A stretch of DNA of 64,000 bases from Isoetes taiwanensis (Eukaryota > Streptophyta > Lycopodiopsida > Isoetales > Isoetaceae): assembly GCA_021234155.1 (NCBI GenBank), contig JAJEKV010000003.1:19078386-19142385 (forward strand), written 5' to 3'. The position numbers were made by a program, and so were the translations under genes. Below the pieces are notes generated by a model, which made no database searches, was not told the origin of the DNA, and was given only the letters and a program-made list of their open reading frames with translations. Positions 38,713-49,387 of the stretch are shown one piece after another (position 1 is the first letter of the stretch; each line of letters begins with the position of its first letter).

Positions 38713-39512
38713 TTGGTGCACCACATGGATGATGTTAGGTATCCTGTTCTTGCACTTGCCATGGCTGAATCTCCTCAGCGTTTGAAACGATGTTGGAAAG
38801 AGCATTGCACTACATGGTTTGCCCGTTGGGCTGTGCAACTAGAGCACTGCCTGATGCTTGCCAGTTCTGATCCTGAGCTTTTGCAACAATATCTTAATGG
38901 TCGTTTTTATCAAAAGATATGGGACGCAGTTACTTTGGCCCAAGTGAAAACTGGTCATTATCATGCACACATAAATCCCACTTTGGCACCAGGGCCCCAA
39001 GCTTATTTGCTTGCTTCATTGTCGGGAACAAGCTTGTAGCTATTGCATCAATTCGCCACGGGGTCCCCACAGTGCCACGGATTGAGCGGTAGATGGGAGC
39101 GGCCGCAATTGCCGCGAGAAGCGAGACTATGTGCTGTTGCCGATTCATGAGGTTATTGAAGATGAATGCCATACTCTTCTGAGTTGCCCTGCTTTTGAGA
39201 TAGTCCGGAATCATTTTTCGACCTTAGCATTCCATTCCACGCTTCCACAACTTCTCAGCGCACCATCTGTGCATGACTTGGCATTATACATACTTGAGGT
39301 TCTAGATAAACGTCTGCAATTACTGAGCCCTCAGTAGTCATTATCTAAGCTTGTCTAGTATCATCATTACTGCAAAGGTTTTTCCCTTGAAAACCTTTCG
39401 AGGCAGGGGTTTTTTAATCCTAGTAGTAATGATTGTACTAGCCCATTGTATGGGTCCCATGACCTATTGGTCTCCGTGGACGTTAAAAAAACTATTCTAT
39501 TCTATTCTATTC
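38713..39512 (+). mobile_element. LINE 3' end (copy 3)
   Basis: It reads MDDVRYPVLALAMAESPQRL, TTWFARWAVQLEHC, HYHAHINPTLAPGPQAYLL, then after frameshifts IEDECHTLLSCPAFEIVRNH (zf-RVT-like Cys/His segment), and ends with a stop at 39337. The 3' untranslated end shares GGGTCCCATGACCTATTGGT and GTGGACGTTAAAAAAACTAT with copy 2 and closes in (ATTCT)4. A hairpin with GGTTTTTCCC/GGGGTTTTTT lies about 100 bases before the tail. Confidence 0.72.
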
Positions 39513-39684
39513 CTTAAATGCTTCTAATTTTTTATAAAATACACAACTTGTCTATACATACAAAATCTCCTCAATTTTCTTCACCACCTTCAATTTGAAG
39601 TGTATATACATCTCCATTCCATCTTAAAAGGTTATAACCTACAGTTTCAATATGCAAGGTACTGCGCCGAGCATACTTAAGCTA

Positions 39685-39692
39685 GGCAGGTC
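39685..39692. repeat. 8-bp target-site duplication of the hAT element (left)
   Basis: GGCAGGTC directly precedes the left terminal inverted repeat and is repeated exactly at 48046-48053 after the right one. An 8-bp duplication is diagnostic for hAT transposition. Confidence 0.93.
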
Positions 39693-41162
39693 CAGGGTTG
39701 CCCTTAAGGGGCGAATTTTAGCCCAATGGCTATATTATGAACATTTTAAAAAATGTTATACGAAACCTAAGTAGGGTACTATTAAAACTATTTTTTTATA
39801 CAGTCGCCAAGTTTTCGACCATTTTTCCTCCCGCCATTCTTCAATTAGCCTCGGGTTCTTGGGCTGCAATCCAGCAGTTCGCCACCATTTCTACGAATTG
39901 AAGGGCCCTAATTACTTATGGATTCGCCAGTTACCATTGTTTGAATCAGGTAGTTTCTTGCTAGATCCTCAGTATTTAGGTAAACATTTCGTTATTATTG
40001 TACAGGTTTTGCTTCTTATGCATCGATAATTGAGCTAATTATGCAAAGCACAGTTCAAGTTCAATACAGCTTTTGTTGTATCTTCATGCTTATGAGAGTA
40101 GCGATGCACATAAATAAAATCTGTGGCATATGTTCTCATTAGTCATTTGTCTTAGAACCTTGAAGACTGGCATTGGCAATGGTGATGATAACAACGATAA
40201 CTGCCAAAATGATATTGATAAGGAAGACAGGTATGTCATTTATGGCATTATTTTATTTCTTTTGCCCTAGCATTTGCAAACTTTTCATAGTTCAGGAAGA
40301 GAAAATAGTACACTTCATTGCACTGTAATGTAACAGTTTGAATTAAGTAGGGTAACTGTAGCAGGACAACTTAAACAGATAAGGGATCAGAGACTTGGGA
40401 TATTGCGTTAAATATGTTAACCGATTTCTCGAGTCTATCCTCTTAGTTTGATAGTTGTGTTGTGTCAATCTGTTGCTTGTGTCAATCTGTTGCATAGTTT
40501 AGTAGCCTTTTTCAGAACAAAATTTTGCATTAATTGTGTAACAGGCATTCGTCAAGTGATTGGTCAAGTGATTGGAGCGCATTTGATTAATTACACAGGT
40601 GAGAACTTTGTTAATGTGTTAATGCATCTATGGCCTTTGTTACAGTAGAATTATGTTATAAATTTTTTACGTTTATGTTGATTGAAGTACATTGGTTGCA
40701 ACAGCAGGCTGGCGCAGAGGCTTTTTCAAAGATGGCATTCTGGAGTAAAAAAGGTGTGCATTTGTTGACATATTCCAAGAAAAAATTATGATTTGAATTA
40801 TTATTTCAGTTATTTTAGTTTAGGAATAATGATGATAGGCATGAGCAAGTTGTTACAGTGCTGTTATAGAGTGATTTCCCTGTTATTTGTTAGTGAGATG
40901 TAGGAAAAACAAGCCAGATGCAAGTAAAGTTTCAGACTATAGTGACTTCTAACTCTGCCATGTGACAGCATTCTTGTTCATGTAACAAAGTGGAATCGAT
41001 CAGGATAACAATCTCAATAAGTTAAAGTGGCAGTTGTGGGTTGTCCTCATTTTTCAGAAAGTGCACTGGTTATCATATATTTTACATTCACATACTGCAT
41101 CCCTGCCTGTAAGGCGGGATAAAATTAAGTTGAATTTACTAATTGTTCTTTTACAATTTACA

Positions 41163-41660
41163 GGTGAATTTTTTGAGGCACTCCAGGAACACTCTACAGC
41201 TATTCCAATATCATTGAAGAGTGGCATATCTGATGATGAACAGACTCATATTTTATATGATACAGAATATTCATTTCATTTAGATGGTAATGTGCCTCTT
41301 CTGCAGGTGGAGAATTTAAGTGTGGAGACTCCATGTCGGTGTCTACCATTGATCAGAAATTTATCTTTTGTGGTACACAAAGGTGATCATATGCTGGTGG
41401 GTTCTTTTTGACCTGAGCTTGAAATGAGTATTCTGTTATCATTTCTTATCTGTTGGCATATGCAGATAACTGGAATAAGTGGATGTGCTCATCTGGGATG
41501 TAGGGTAGATTCGATTTTTGGTATTATGAAGGGTTTCACTTTCCTACTGGCTTACAAACTGTGGATCCCAGCATGGGGTCGCTACTGATATGAGCAGGAG
41601 ACTATGCAGTATGTTCTGCCAGGATTTGTGTCCAAAAATGACTGTGTCATTCAGTGGTGA
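41163..41660 (+). pseudogene. ABCD-type (peroxisomal) ABC transporter fragment inside the hAT
   Basis: An exon-like stretch reads GEFFEALQEHSTAIP, then PLLQVENLSVETPCRCLPLI and RNLSFVVHKGDHML, which is the segment leading to the Walker A motif of half-size ABCD transporters. A donor GTGGGT follows GATCATATGCTG at 41397. After an intron-like gap the next piece (about 41466) reads ITGISGCAHLGCRVDS, where a Walker A (G-x4-GK-S/T) is expected but the Gly-Lys is lost. A stop follows. A broken fragment with retained splice sites implies capture of genomic DNA. Confidence 0.7.
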
Positions 41661-41890
41661 TGATATGTGGTCGTGCCGAGACACCCAAGGAAGCATATGG
41701 GCTGATAAAATCATTTGTAGAATGGTCTAGAGCCCATTCAATCAGCACTGAGAGATTTCTCAAGTAGTGATGTGTTCATCTGGGCATAGAGGTTCTGCCA
41801 CTTAAAGAGACAACCATTAAAGCAAAGATAGGAGAAGATTCCCATTCGACCTAGGCAACCTTTTTCCGAAGATAGCACTGATAAGTGCCT

Positions 41891-41895
41891 GCATG
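41891..41895. repeat. 5-bp target-site duplication of the copia element
   Basis: GCATG at 41891-41895 and again at 46568-46572 flank the LTRs exactly. Five bases is normal for copia elements. Confidence 0.92.
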
Positions 41896-42117
41896 TAAAA
41901 GAGAAACGAAAATAGAAAAGCAAGAATGTTTTTCTGGAAAAGCACACGTTCAAATCCTTCTATTATCTTTTATATCTCCCAATACAACAGATGCCATCAT
42001 TATCCCTACGTTTTAGTTTCTGTTATAAATAGCTACAATTAAGGTTACCAGAACCACTACTTCTTCTTGATGCATGGTTACACCTGCACCTCTAATTTGT
42101 TGCCACTTGTTCCAATA
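41896..42117 (-). repeat. copia 3' LTR
   Basis: 222 bp, 99.5% identical to the 5' LTR. It contains a TATTTATA-like box on the coding strand (near 42030). Confidence 0.95.
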
Positions 42118-42127
42118 CTCCTCCTCA
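42118..42127 (-). other. copia polypurine tract
   Basis: TGAGGAGGAG on the minus strand directly abuts the 3' LTR and would prime plus-strand DNA synthesis. Confidence 0.85.
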
Positions 42128-42138
42128 GGTGAAACCAT

Positions 42139-42534
42139 TCAAACTGTTCTCAATCCCAGCTCTGCCACACATTCTCTAAACCTCCTCCTTGGCAATGGTT
42201 TTGTTAGAATGTCTGCTGTCATTTTCTGAGTCTTCAGATATCTGACCTTGATCTTTCCTTCTGCAACCTTCTCCCTGGTAAAGTGATATTGGATTTCTAT
42301 ATGCTTTGCTTTTGACCAATTCGTTGGGTTCTTCACAAGTGACAATGCAGCCTGATTGTCATTCCAGATCTGGACTGCTCCATGTTGAGTCTCACCAATT
42401 TCATTCATTAATCTTGACAACCATATGGCCTCTTTTGCTGAAGCACACAGAGCCATATACTCACTTTCACAGCTGGAGACTGCTATTGCCCTTTGCTTTT
42501 TGCTGCACCAGCTCACTGCCCCCCCATGCAGCAT
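42139..42534 (-). pseudogene. copia RNase H domain
   Basis: About 131 residues of Ty1/copia RNase H: SSCESEYMALCASAKEAIWL, WNDNQAALSLVKNP, AKHIEIQYHF and the end KMTADILTKPL. It is out of frame with the RT piece, with the break in the 22-base overlap at 42513-42534. Confidence 0.9.
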
Positions 42535-43928
42535 AAAGCAAAACCCTGTTCGTGAATGCCGATCTTGGAGATCACCCCATAGTCAGCATCAGCATAGGCT
42601 TGCAGGTGAATACCAAAGAGAGAATGAGGTGCATACTGCAGGACAAGATTTCGAGTGGCTTTGAGATACCGCAGGATGCGACAAACGGCTTTCCAATGCT
42701 CGGGGCCGGGATGACTAAGAAATTGACTTGCAGACACCACTGCTGTAGCTAGATCCGGTCGAGTGCAGACCATGATGTGCATGAGACTGCCTACTGCACT
42801 CTGATACGGCACATCCTGCATGTAAGCTTCATCTTCAGGATTGCTGGAACACATGTCTTGTGTCAATGGAAGTGAAGGAACAGCCGGAATCGTGAGACTT
42901 TTGCAGTCCGTCATATGGAACTTTTGGAGGACACCATCAATATTTTGCACCTGACTGAGACGAATACTTTTGGCTGTCCTGTCACGAGCAATCTGTATTC
43001 CAAGGAAATAGCTCAGAGAGCCTAAATCCGTCATGCAAAAGCGAGAGGCCAGCAGCCTTTTCAACGTATCCAAGGATGACCTCTTAGTGCTCGCCAAAAT
43101 TAGATCATCTACATATAGAACCACTATGATCCATTCCTGATCATGCCTTTTTGTATAAATATTCCAATCTGCATGGCTTCTGACAAACCCATGCTCATTA
43201 AAAAAGACATGAATTGTATGATACCAGACTCGAGGAGACTTGAGACCATACAATGCTTTCTTAAGTTTGCACACCAAATGACTCTTACCTGGTGCCTCAA
43301 ATCCTGGAGGTTGATGCATGTAGACATCCTCTTGCAGGGTACCATGCAAAAAGGCGGTCTTGACATCCATTTGATCCAATTCCATATCGTGAGCTGCTGC
43401 TACTGCCAATACAACTCGAATGGAGGATAATCGAGCTACAGGAGAGAAGGTCTCATTGAAATCCACACCAGGAACTTGAGAGTAACCTTGTGCCACCAAC
43501 CGGGCCTTGAATCGATCCACCTGACTGTGCTGATTGTACTTCACCTTGTAAATCCACTTACAGCCCATCACTTTCCTTCCAGAAGGCAAGGGAACAAGAT
43601 CCCAAGTCTGATTTTGCTCCAGGGATTGTACTTCTTCTAGCATTGCTGAATGCCAGTTGTGTGCCTGAGGACTTTGTCTGGCTTCTTGAAAACTGCTTGG
43701 TTCTCCAATATGAACTGCACAACTCAAAGCAAATCGCTGTAAATTCCGTTCAGTAGGCTTCCATGTCCTCTGGGATCTGCGGACAGATGACGATGCCTGC
43801 ATCTCATGCAGAATTTGTGCTGGTACTGTAGCTGCTGTAGCCCCCTCTTGAACTCCTTGTGTGTCATCTATGTCTGATTCCTCATCACTGCTGGCTGCAT
43901 CAGACGTATCTGAGTCACCGAAAGACAC
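42513..43928 (-). pseudogene. copia reverse transcriptase domain
   Basis: 471 residues of the RVT_2 type: HNWHSAMLEEVQSLEQNQTW, MGCKWIYKVKYN, FKARLVAQGYSQVPGVDF, DVKTAFLHGTL and the active site VVLYVDDLILAS. The N-terminal 60 residues are acidic linker (DTSDAASSDEESDIDD). It is shifted relative to the integrase frame within 43868-43928. Confidence 0.93.
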
Positions 43929-46006
43929 ACCAGAGACCCCACCCTTGAGTTTGCCCGAGGTATCCCTTGGCTGGACAAACTGAAATCATCCTCATCAAAC
44001 CGAACACTTCTCTTGTTCAGAATGCGTCCTGTGAGTGGCTCCAACAATTTGTATCCTTTGCTATTCTCACAATAGCCCAAGAAAATACATTTCACACTTT
44101 TAGGTGTAAGCTTCCCCCCTTTGCGTTCATCTTTGCTGAGAAAGGTGTATGCTGTGCATCCAAAAATTCGCAGATGTGCAATGGTAGGTTTAATTCCACT
44201 CCAACTTGTCTCAGGAACTTGGCTCTTCAGAGCCTTGGTAGGTAATCTGTTAGACAAATAGACTGCCACGTTCACTGCTTCGGCCCAAAATTGTGTAGCA
44301 ATATGATTAGCATGCAGCAGTGTTCGTGCACACTCTACTACAGTGCGAAATTTCCTTTCCACAACGCCATTTTGCTGGTGTTCATAAGGGATTGATGTCT
44401 CATGACGAATCCCATGCTCCCTCAAGAAGATCTGAAATTCATCTGAAATAAATTCCCCACCACGGTCAGATCTGATTCGTTGAATCTTCCGTTCCTGCTC
44501 ATTCTCAACAGCTTGCTTCCATGCTCGAAACTCATGGAATGCCTCGAATTTCGCAGATAAAAAGACCACCCATGATTTACGTGAGAAATCATCAACCAAC
44601 AGGAAGAAATATTTTTTACCAGTCAACGAGCTACTGCGCGCTGGTCCCCAGAGATCCATGTGCACTAGCCCAAGGGGCCGAGTTGTACGAACAGCTCCTT
44701 CTTTGGGTGATGGTTTCTTGGCTTGTTTGCCTTTGAGGCATCCTTCACAGAGAGTGCTTCGAAACTTCTGGAGCCCTGGTGGATCTGCTACCATAGCTTC
44801 TATGATCAATTTTCTGAAATACTTTGAATTCGCATGACCAAGCCGTTCATGCCAGAGGTGCCCCTTGCTCTTGTGACTGCTCGTCAAAAATGCTTTAGAC
44901 CCCTCCTCTGCCCATGTTAACTTGTACAAATTCCCTGATCTTGCTCCTCGAGCAATGATTTTATGATCCTTGTTTAGTATCCAACACTGCCTGGCTCCAA
45001 ATTTGACATCCAAATTTGCATCATCAAGCCTGGAGATTGACAAGAGATTGACATGCAATCCAGGCACGTACAACACATCCTTCACTTCTTGTGCACCACA
45101 TGACAGATAGATGGGAATCTTTCCTTTTCCCATTACTGTTAGTTGACCTTTGCCTGTGACTACTGCCCGCTTTTCAACTTCCTCTGTGAATTCACTGAAC
45201 AGTGCCCTATTACCTGTCATGTGATCGGTTGCTCCTGAATCCATGTACCAGTCTTCTTGACTCTCCATAAGAAACACTTGTTCCTTTTCTGTAGATGACT
45301 CCCCTTTCATCCATGAAGTCATTTGACCCACAGCATGCAGTGCATTGCTCCATCTCTGAGTCAACCAAGATTGCACATCAATGGTTCTTGCCATGAAGCT
45401 TCCTTCACTGCTAGTGTCCTCCTCTTCACTCTCACTGCTGACCGTTTCCACCACAGCCTTATGTGCATGAGAGTTTTCTCGTTTCTTGTCTCCTCTCTTG
45501 AACTCATACTTGTTCTTTGACTTGGATTTCTCCTCTCTCTTTTTCTTGTCTTTTGGTGCCTCCGGGCAATCTCTGGCAATATGCCCAATCTGATTACAAT
45601 TGTAGCATTTTCTTGAGTCCTGTTTCTCCCTCTTTGCCATCAAGGCCATATTATCATTTGATAGAGTCCCACGCTCTACCTTCTTCCGTCCCTTCTTTAC
45701 TGCTTCTTCCTGCAGTATTTGTGTACAGGCCCAATCAAGACTGATTTCCTTGGCACTTCCTATGACAGTTCTCACACTATCATATGATGGTGGCAGCCCA
45801 ACAATAAGAGCCCCAACAATGGCATCATCAGGCAGAGGCTTGCCCATCCCATGAAGTTGCTTGGCTGCAGTCCTTACTGATTCAATGTATTCAGATGCAT
45901 CACCTCCTTCTTTGAGTTTGGCAGTAAAGATGTAAAGATCTGAGCATAGAGCATGACTTGCTGAGAAAACTGATCTTTCTTGAATGCATTGATCAGATAT
46001 TCCCAT
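43868..46006 (-). pseudogene. copia gag C-terminus, protease and integrase
   Basis: 712-residue frame. A gag zinc knuckle CYNCNQIGHIARDC lies near residues 134-147 and a protease with active site WYMDSGATDHMTG follows. The pre-integrase zinc motif has HLWHERLGHAN and CEGCLKGKQ. The integrase core has Asp in HMDLWGP, Asp in RSDRGGEF and Glu in QQNGVVERK. A frameshift near 45915 separates it from the gag N-terminus. Confidence 0.93.
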
Positions 46007-46288
46007 GCATCTTTTGCTGTTGCTGCTTCCTCAATGCATGGAATTTGGGCATCTTGCACATACTTCATGATTCGGTTCTTGGCACGCCAGTTGAGTTGCT
46101 CCTATTTTGTGAGATTCTCTCTATTTGCTGCTTCATCCTCTACTGGATTCGGTGCCCTGTCTGCTCCGAACACGCTCCCCAGAGTCCCTTCTCAGCCAAA
46201 ATTCCTCTTACTTTTATGAACCAAATATAGGAATTGGCAGCCGAAAGTTTTTCCATGGATCTCTTCTCCGACATGATGAAAGATCCTC
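45874..46288 (-). pseudogene. copia gag N-terminus, broken
   Basis: It begins MSEKRSMEKLSAANSYIWF near 46275 and shifts frame near 46150. An in-frame stop follows just before EQLNWRAKNRIMKYVQD, and the piece continues as the UBN2-type gag region DAWEYLINAFKKDQFSQQVM until the next frameshift near 45915. Confidence 0.8.
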
Positions 46289-46330
46289 GCTTCTCAACTC
46301 ACCCTGATCCCTTGATCACAGATCACTGTT

Positions 46331-46345
46331 CCCGCTCTGATACCA
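46331..46345 (-). other. copia primer-binding site
   Basis: TGGTATCAGAGCGGG on the minus strand directly follows the 5' LTR and is complementary to the 3' end of initiator-Met tRNA. Confidence 0.92.
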
Positions 46346-46567
46346 TAAAAGAGAAACGAAAATAGAAAAGCAAGAATGTTTTTCTGGAAAAGCACACGTT
46401 CAAATCCTTCTATTATCTTTTATATCTCCCAATACAACAGATGCCATCATTATCCCTACGTTTTAGTTTCTGCTATAAATAGCTACAATTAAGGTTACCA
46501 GAACCACTACTTCTTCTTGATGCATGGTTACACCTGCACCTCTAATTTGTTGCCACTTGTTCCAATA
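46346..46567 (-). repeat. copia 5' LTR
   Basis: 222 bp, with one mismatch to the 3' LTR. It is followed by the matching 5-bp duplication. Confidence 0.95.
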
Positions 46568-46572
46568 GCATG

Positions 46573-48045
46573 CTGTAAGTAGAGTTGGACAAGATCAAGT
46601 TTTGCTGGATCTACCAAATAGCATTGTATAACATCACAAGACTCTTATATTCAGAGTGGAAGATGCTCCAACAAGTCAGGCATATGTATTCATTTTCAAA
46701 TGCACCTACCCATTCTGACATTAGCAGAGTAGGAATTGTATTTGATCAGGAGGAGTTTTTGTTCCTATTGTGGATCTTGACCTTGGACAGATTCATTGTC
46801 AAGAAATCCTGCAGAATCTGAGAAAAAAATAATCATGCAATATAATACCATAGGTTGAATAGTGCATAACACAAAAAGTGGGCGATCCTGAAACTAAATG
46901 TGTTGGTAAGTTATCAGAATAAGGAGAGATTTATCAGCAATGGACAGTTCTAGCCACAAAGCCAAAATCTCAGCAGTCTTCAAGGGACCATTAACAGAAT
47001 CGCTAGAGACTATCCAGGTGATCAAAACGGTAGTCTCTTTGTAGTGGACATATGCATATCCAACAACAGGTGCAAAGTCAGAATTGACATCCTCTTTTAC
47101 ACAACTTACCACTTTCCTTTATCCTACTATACGTGGACAATTAGTTAGCAGCCCTAATCCATGCAGCTCAGTTTATACTTTCTGTTTCTCAAGGATAAGC
47201 TTATATTTTTTAAATATCTAGTGTGGATGCACTTAAGTTATTTCAGCTCCAGTTTAATACTATATAGCCGCTAACCCATCGAGTCATGTGATGATCATGG
47301 CCGAACCCCAGAATACATGTTAACTATGGTGGTAAAGGAAAGAAATGGTCTATGCAAAGGAAGCAAAAATAAGCAGGATTTCAGCGAATTCTGGACCATC
47401 GCCAATATGGGATGAAGTCGGAAATGAGCAGTTGACAAATGTTGTCGTTTAAGTCGGCAAATGTTAAAGTTCATGGGCTATTGGAATAGTGCTTTGGGCT
47501 ACCAGATTTATGCTACAATGCATTGAATAAACAATGCACTAAATGAACAGTGCTTTTCGAGTTTATTTTTAGTTTTGAAGTTTCAAATTAGCAATAGTTG
47601 GAGGTAATACGGCTTGTCTAGAGAAAAACTAGGGAATTTAATTCCATTGTTGTCTAACTTGTGTATCTTTTTTAGCATTGACATCCCAATGGCTTGTCTA
47701 GAAAAATCACTAGGCAATTTAGTTTCTTTGCTGTTTAACTTGTCTATCTTTCCTAATGGCATGTCTCGCATAAGATGCCATATGGCACCTTCCGACAACC
47801 TTCACAACCATGCTTTTGATATTTCGGAACATTTTATGAACCTTTTGGAATTGCAGGGTTGTTGTTTAACTAGCAATTCGAGATTAACTATTAAGAAAAC
47901 AAGCGTTGGTCAAGATTCGCCAATGTTTCTACAGCTAATAATCAAGTTAGAAAAAAATTCGCCAACTCATCTAAACTAAAAAACCTATGATTCGCCAACT
48001 ATTCTAAATTATACCTACTCAAATTTGCCCTTAAGGGCAACCCTG
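46573..48045. other. Right arm of the hAT element, non-coding
   Basis: Contains a two-copy tandem of about 80 bases at 47615-47770 (GGCTTGTCTAGA(A/G)AAA ... TTTAACTTGT) and the right subterminal ATTCGCCAA motifs. A minus-strand frame at 46894-47112 (VVGYAYVHYKETTVLITWIV) is protein-like but unrecognised; it may be another captured piece. Confidence 0.5.
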
Positions 48046-48219
48046 GGCAGGTCATTCCTCTATTGTGCTTTTACCCCATGCTAACTTCAATAGGTTGTCT
48101 CTAGTTTAATTTACTGTATTTCTTTCTTATCTCACTAAGTGCCGGACAATCTTGGATTAGATGTGCTTCATTTTCTATTTGAGTTGTATGACTGTACAAA
48201 TTCTCGCGAGTCTTTCATT

Positions 48220-48740
48220 TTCATCATCATATCACTATCTTGACTCCTAATGGAAGTCCAATATATATGGACCCCTGTTCCTTGAACTTGCTTCCGACCA
48301 GAGATAAGTCTCACTAATCGGCCCTTATTAGTAGCCAATCAAAGATAAATCTAACTATCCCGACTCCTGATGGAAATCTTTTGTATATTACGGGTTCTAT
48401 GTTCTTTGGACTGGAAGCCGATCAAAGATAAATTTCACTATCTTGGCCCCTATTTAAGTCGAGCAGAGATCACTATCTTGAATAGAAGTCCTTTGTATAC
48501 GGTGGACCCTTGTTACTCAGACCTGCAAACAACATGAGATAAATCTTATTAACTCGGCCCCTCTTAGATGCTAATCATAGATAAGTTTCACTATCTTAGC
48601 TCCCAATGGAAGTCCTCTGTATATTACAAACCCTTGTTCATGGGCCTGCAGTCGACCAGAGATAATCTTAGTATATTACTAGAAGCAGATTGGGGATAGA
48701 TCTCATTATCTTAGCTCCTAAATGAAAATCCTTCCTAGTA
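48220..48740. repeat. Diverged tandem array
   Basis: Five or six degenerate copies of a 110-120-base unit. Each has (G)ATAAAT(C/T)TCACTATCTTGGC, CCTAATGGAAGTC, TTTGTATATTACGGACCCTT and a CTGCAGTCGACCAGAGAT-like end. They diverge too much for a recent satellite. Nothing else is recognised to 49.3 kb. Confidence 0.7.
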
Positions 48741-49387
48741 AAGCCATTACCATCAGCAGTAAAAAGCCGCCGTCCCATAGGGTCTCGAGGGAAAAGCCTT
48801 AACGACTATAAGCTTATTAGAAAGTAGAGTATAGCTTAATGCTCATAGGCACAGTTAGATGTGTCTTTCTATTTTTTGTATCCACTTCTTGTCTTTTTCT
48901 TTCCACTTTGTTTTTTGGTTATATCCTCTACTTATAATTTGTATGTTCTCCATTTATTCCATCATAGTATGTATGAAAATATTTGCTTTCATTCTTGTAT
49001 TGTCATGTTCTGTTACAGGTATTTTAGTGCCCATGTCAGATAGCACTTATGTAAAAGCTGGGCTCCAAGCACACTTTCACCTCAAGCAAATCTTTACTTG
49101 CAAAAATATGCTTGAAGAAATGACTCTCCAATGTTGCATGGCTTGCAGATTTCTTCACCAATGATTCCACCCAGCCCCAGCTATTGTTCAAGCTACCGTC
49201 CACATCCAAAACTGTGATAACCACTTCTCAAAAAATAAAAATAAAAATAAACAATATGTTTGGATATATTATGACACCATCTTTATTAGCAATAAAATTT
49301 CAACAGATTATAGATTATGCTTGCCAAATGTGGTACTCTGCCCTTGCACTTGCTTGAAACATGAAGCATTCCTTGTAAAGACCCTGG

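Larger units (their letters stand above)
41896..46567 (-). mobile_element. Ty1/copia LTR retrotransposon, 4672 bp, young but with broken genes
   Basis: Two 222-bp LTRs (41896-42117 and 46346-46567) differ at one base (T versus C near 42023/46473), so the insertion is recent. On the coding (minus) strand the LTR starts TATTGGAAC and ends CTTTTA, i.e. TA...TA rather than TG...CA. The primer-binding site TGGTATCAGAGC (46345 downward) matches the 3' end of initiator-Met tRNA, and a purine tract TGAGGAGGAG (42127-42118) precedes the 3' LTR. The gene order gag-protease-integrase-RT-RNase H identifies copia. At least four frameshifts plus a stop break the polyprotein, so mobilisation in trans is likely. 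Confidence 0.96.
39693..48045. mobile_element. hAT-type DNA transposon carrying a host gene fragment, split by a copia insertion
   Basis: Terminal inverted repeats begin CAGGGTTGCCCTTAAGGG at both ends (left at 39693, right ending 48045), with 8-bp GGCAGGTC duplications outside. The CAGGG terminus fits hAT elements. Excluding the nested copia element and its duplication, the hAT is about 3.68 kb. Near both ends the octamer ATTCGCCA (and CGCCAA variants) recurs: about 39808, 39890 and 39934 on the left, and 47401, 47917, 47957 and 47990 on the right, like subterminal transposase-binding sites. No transposase frame was recognised, so it is non-autonomous. It contains an ABC-transporter fragment, making it a gene-capturing element. 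Confidence 0.9.
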
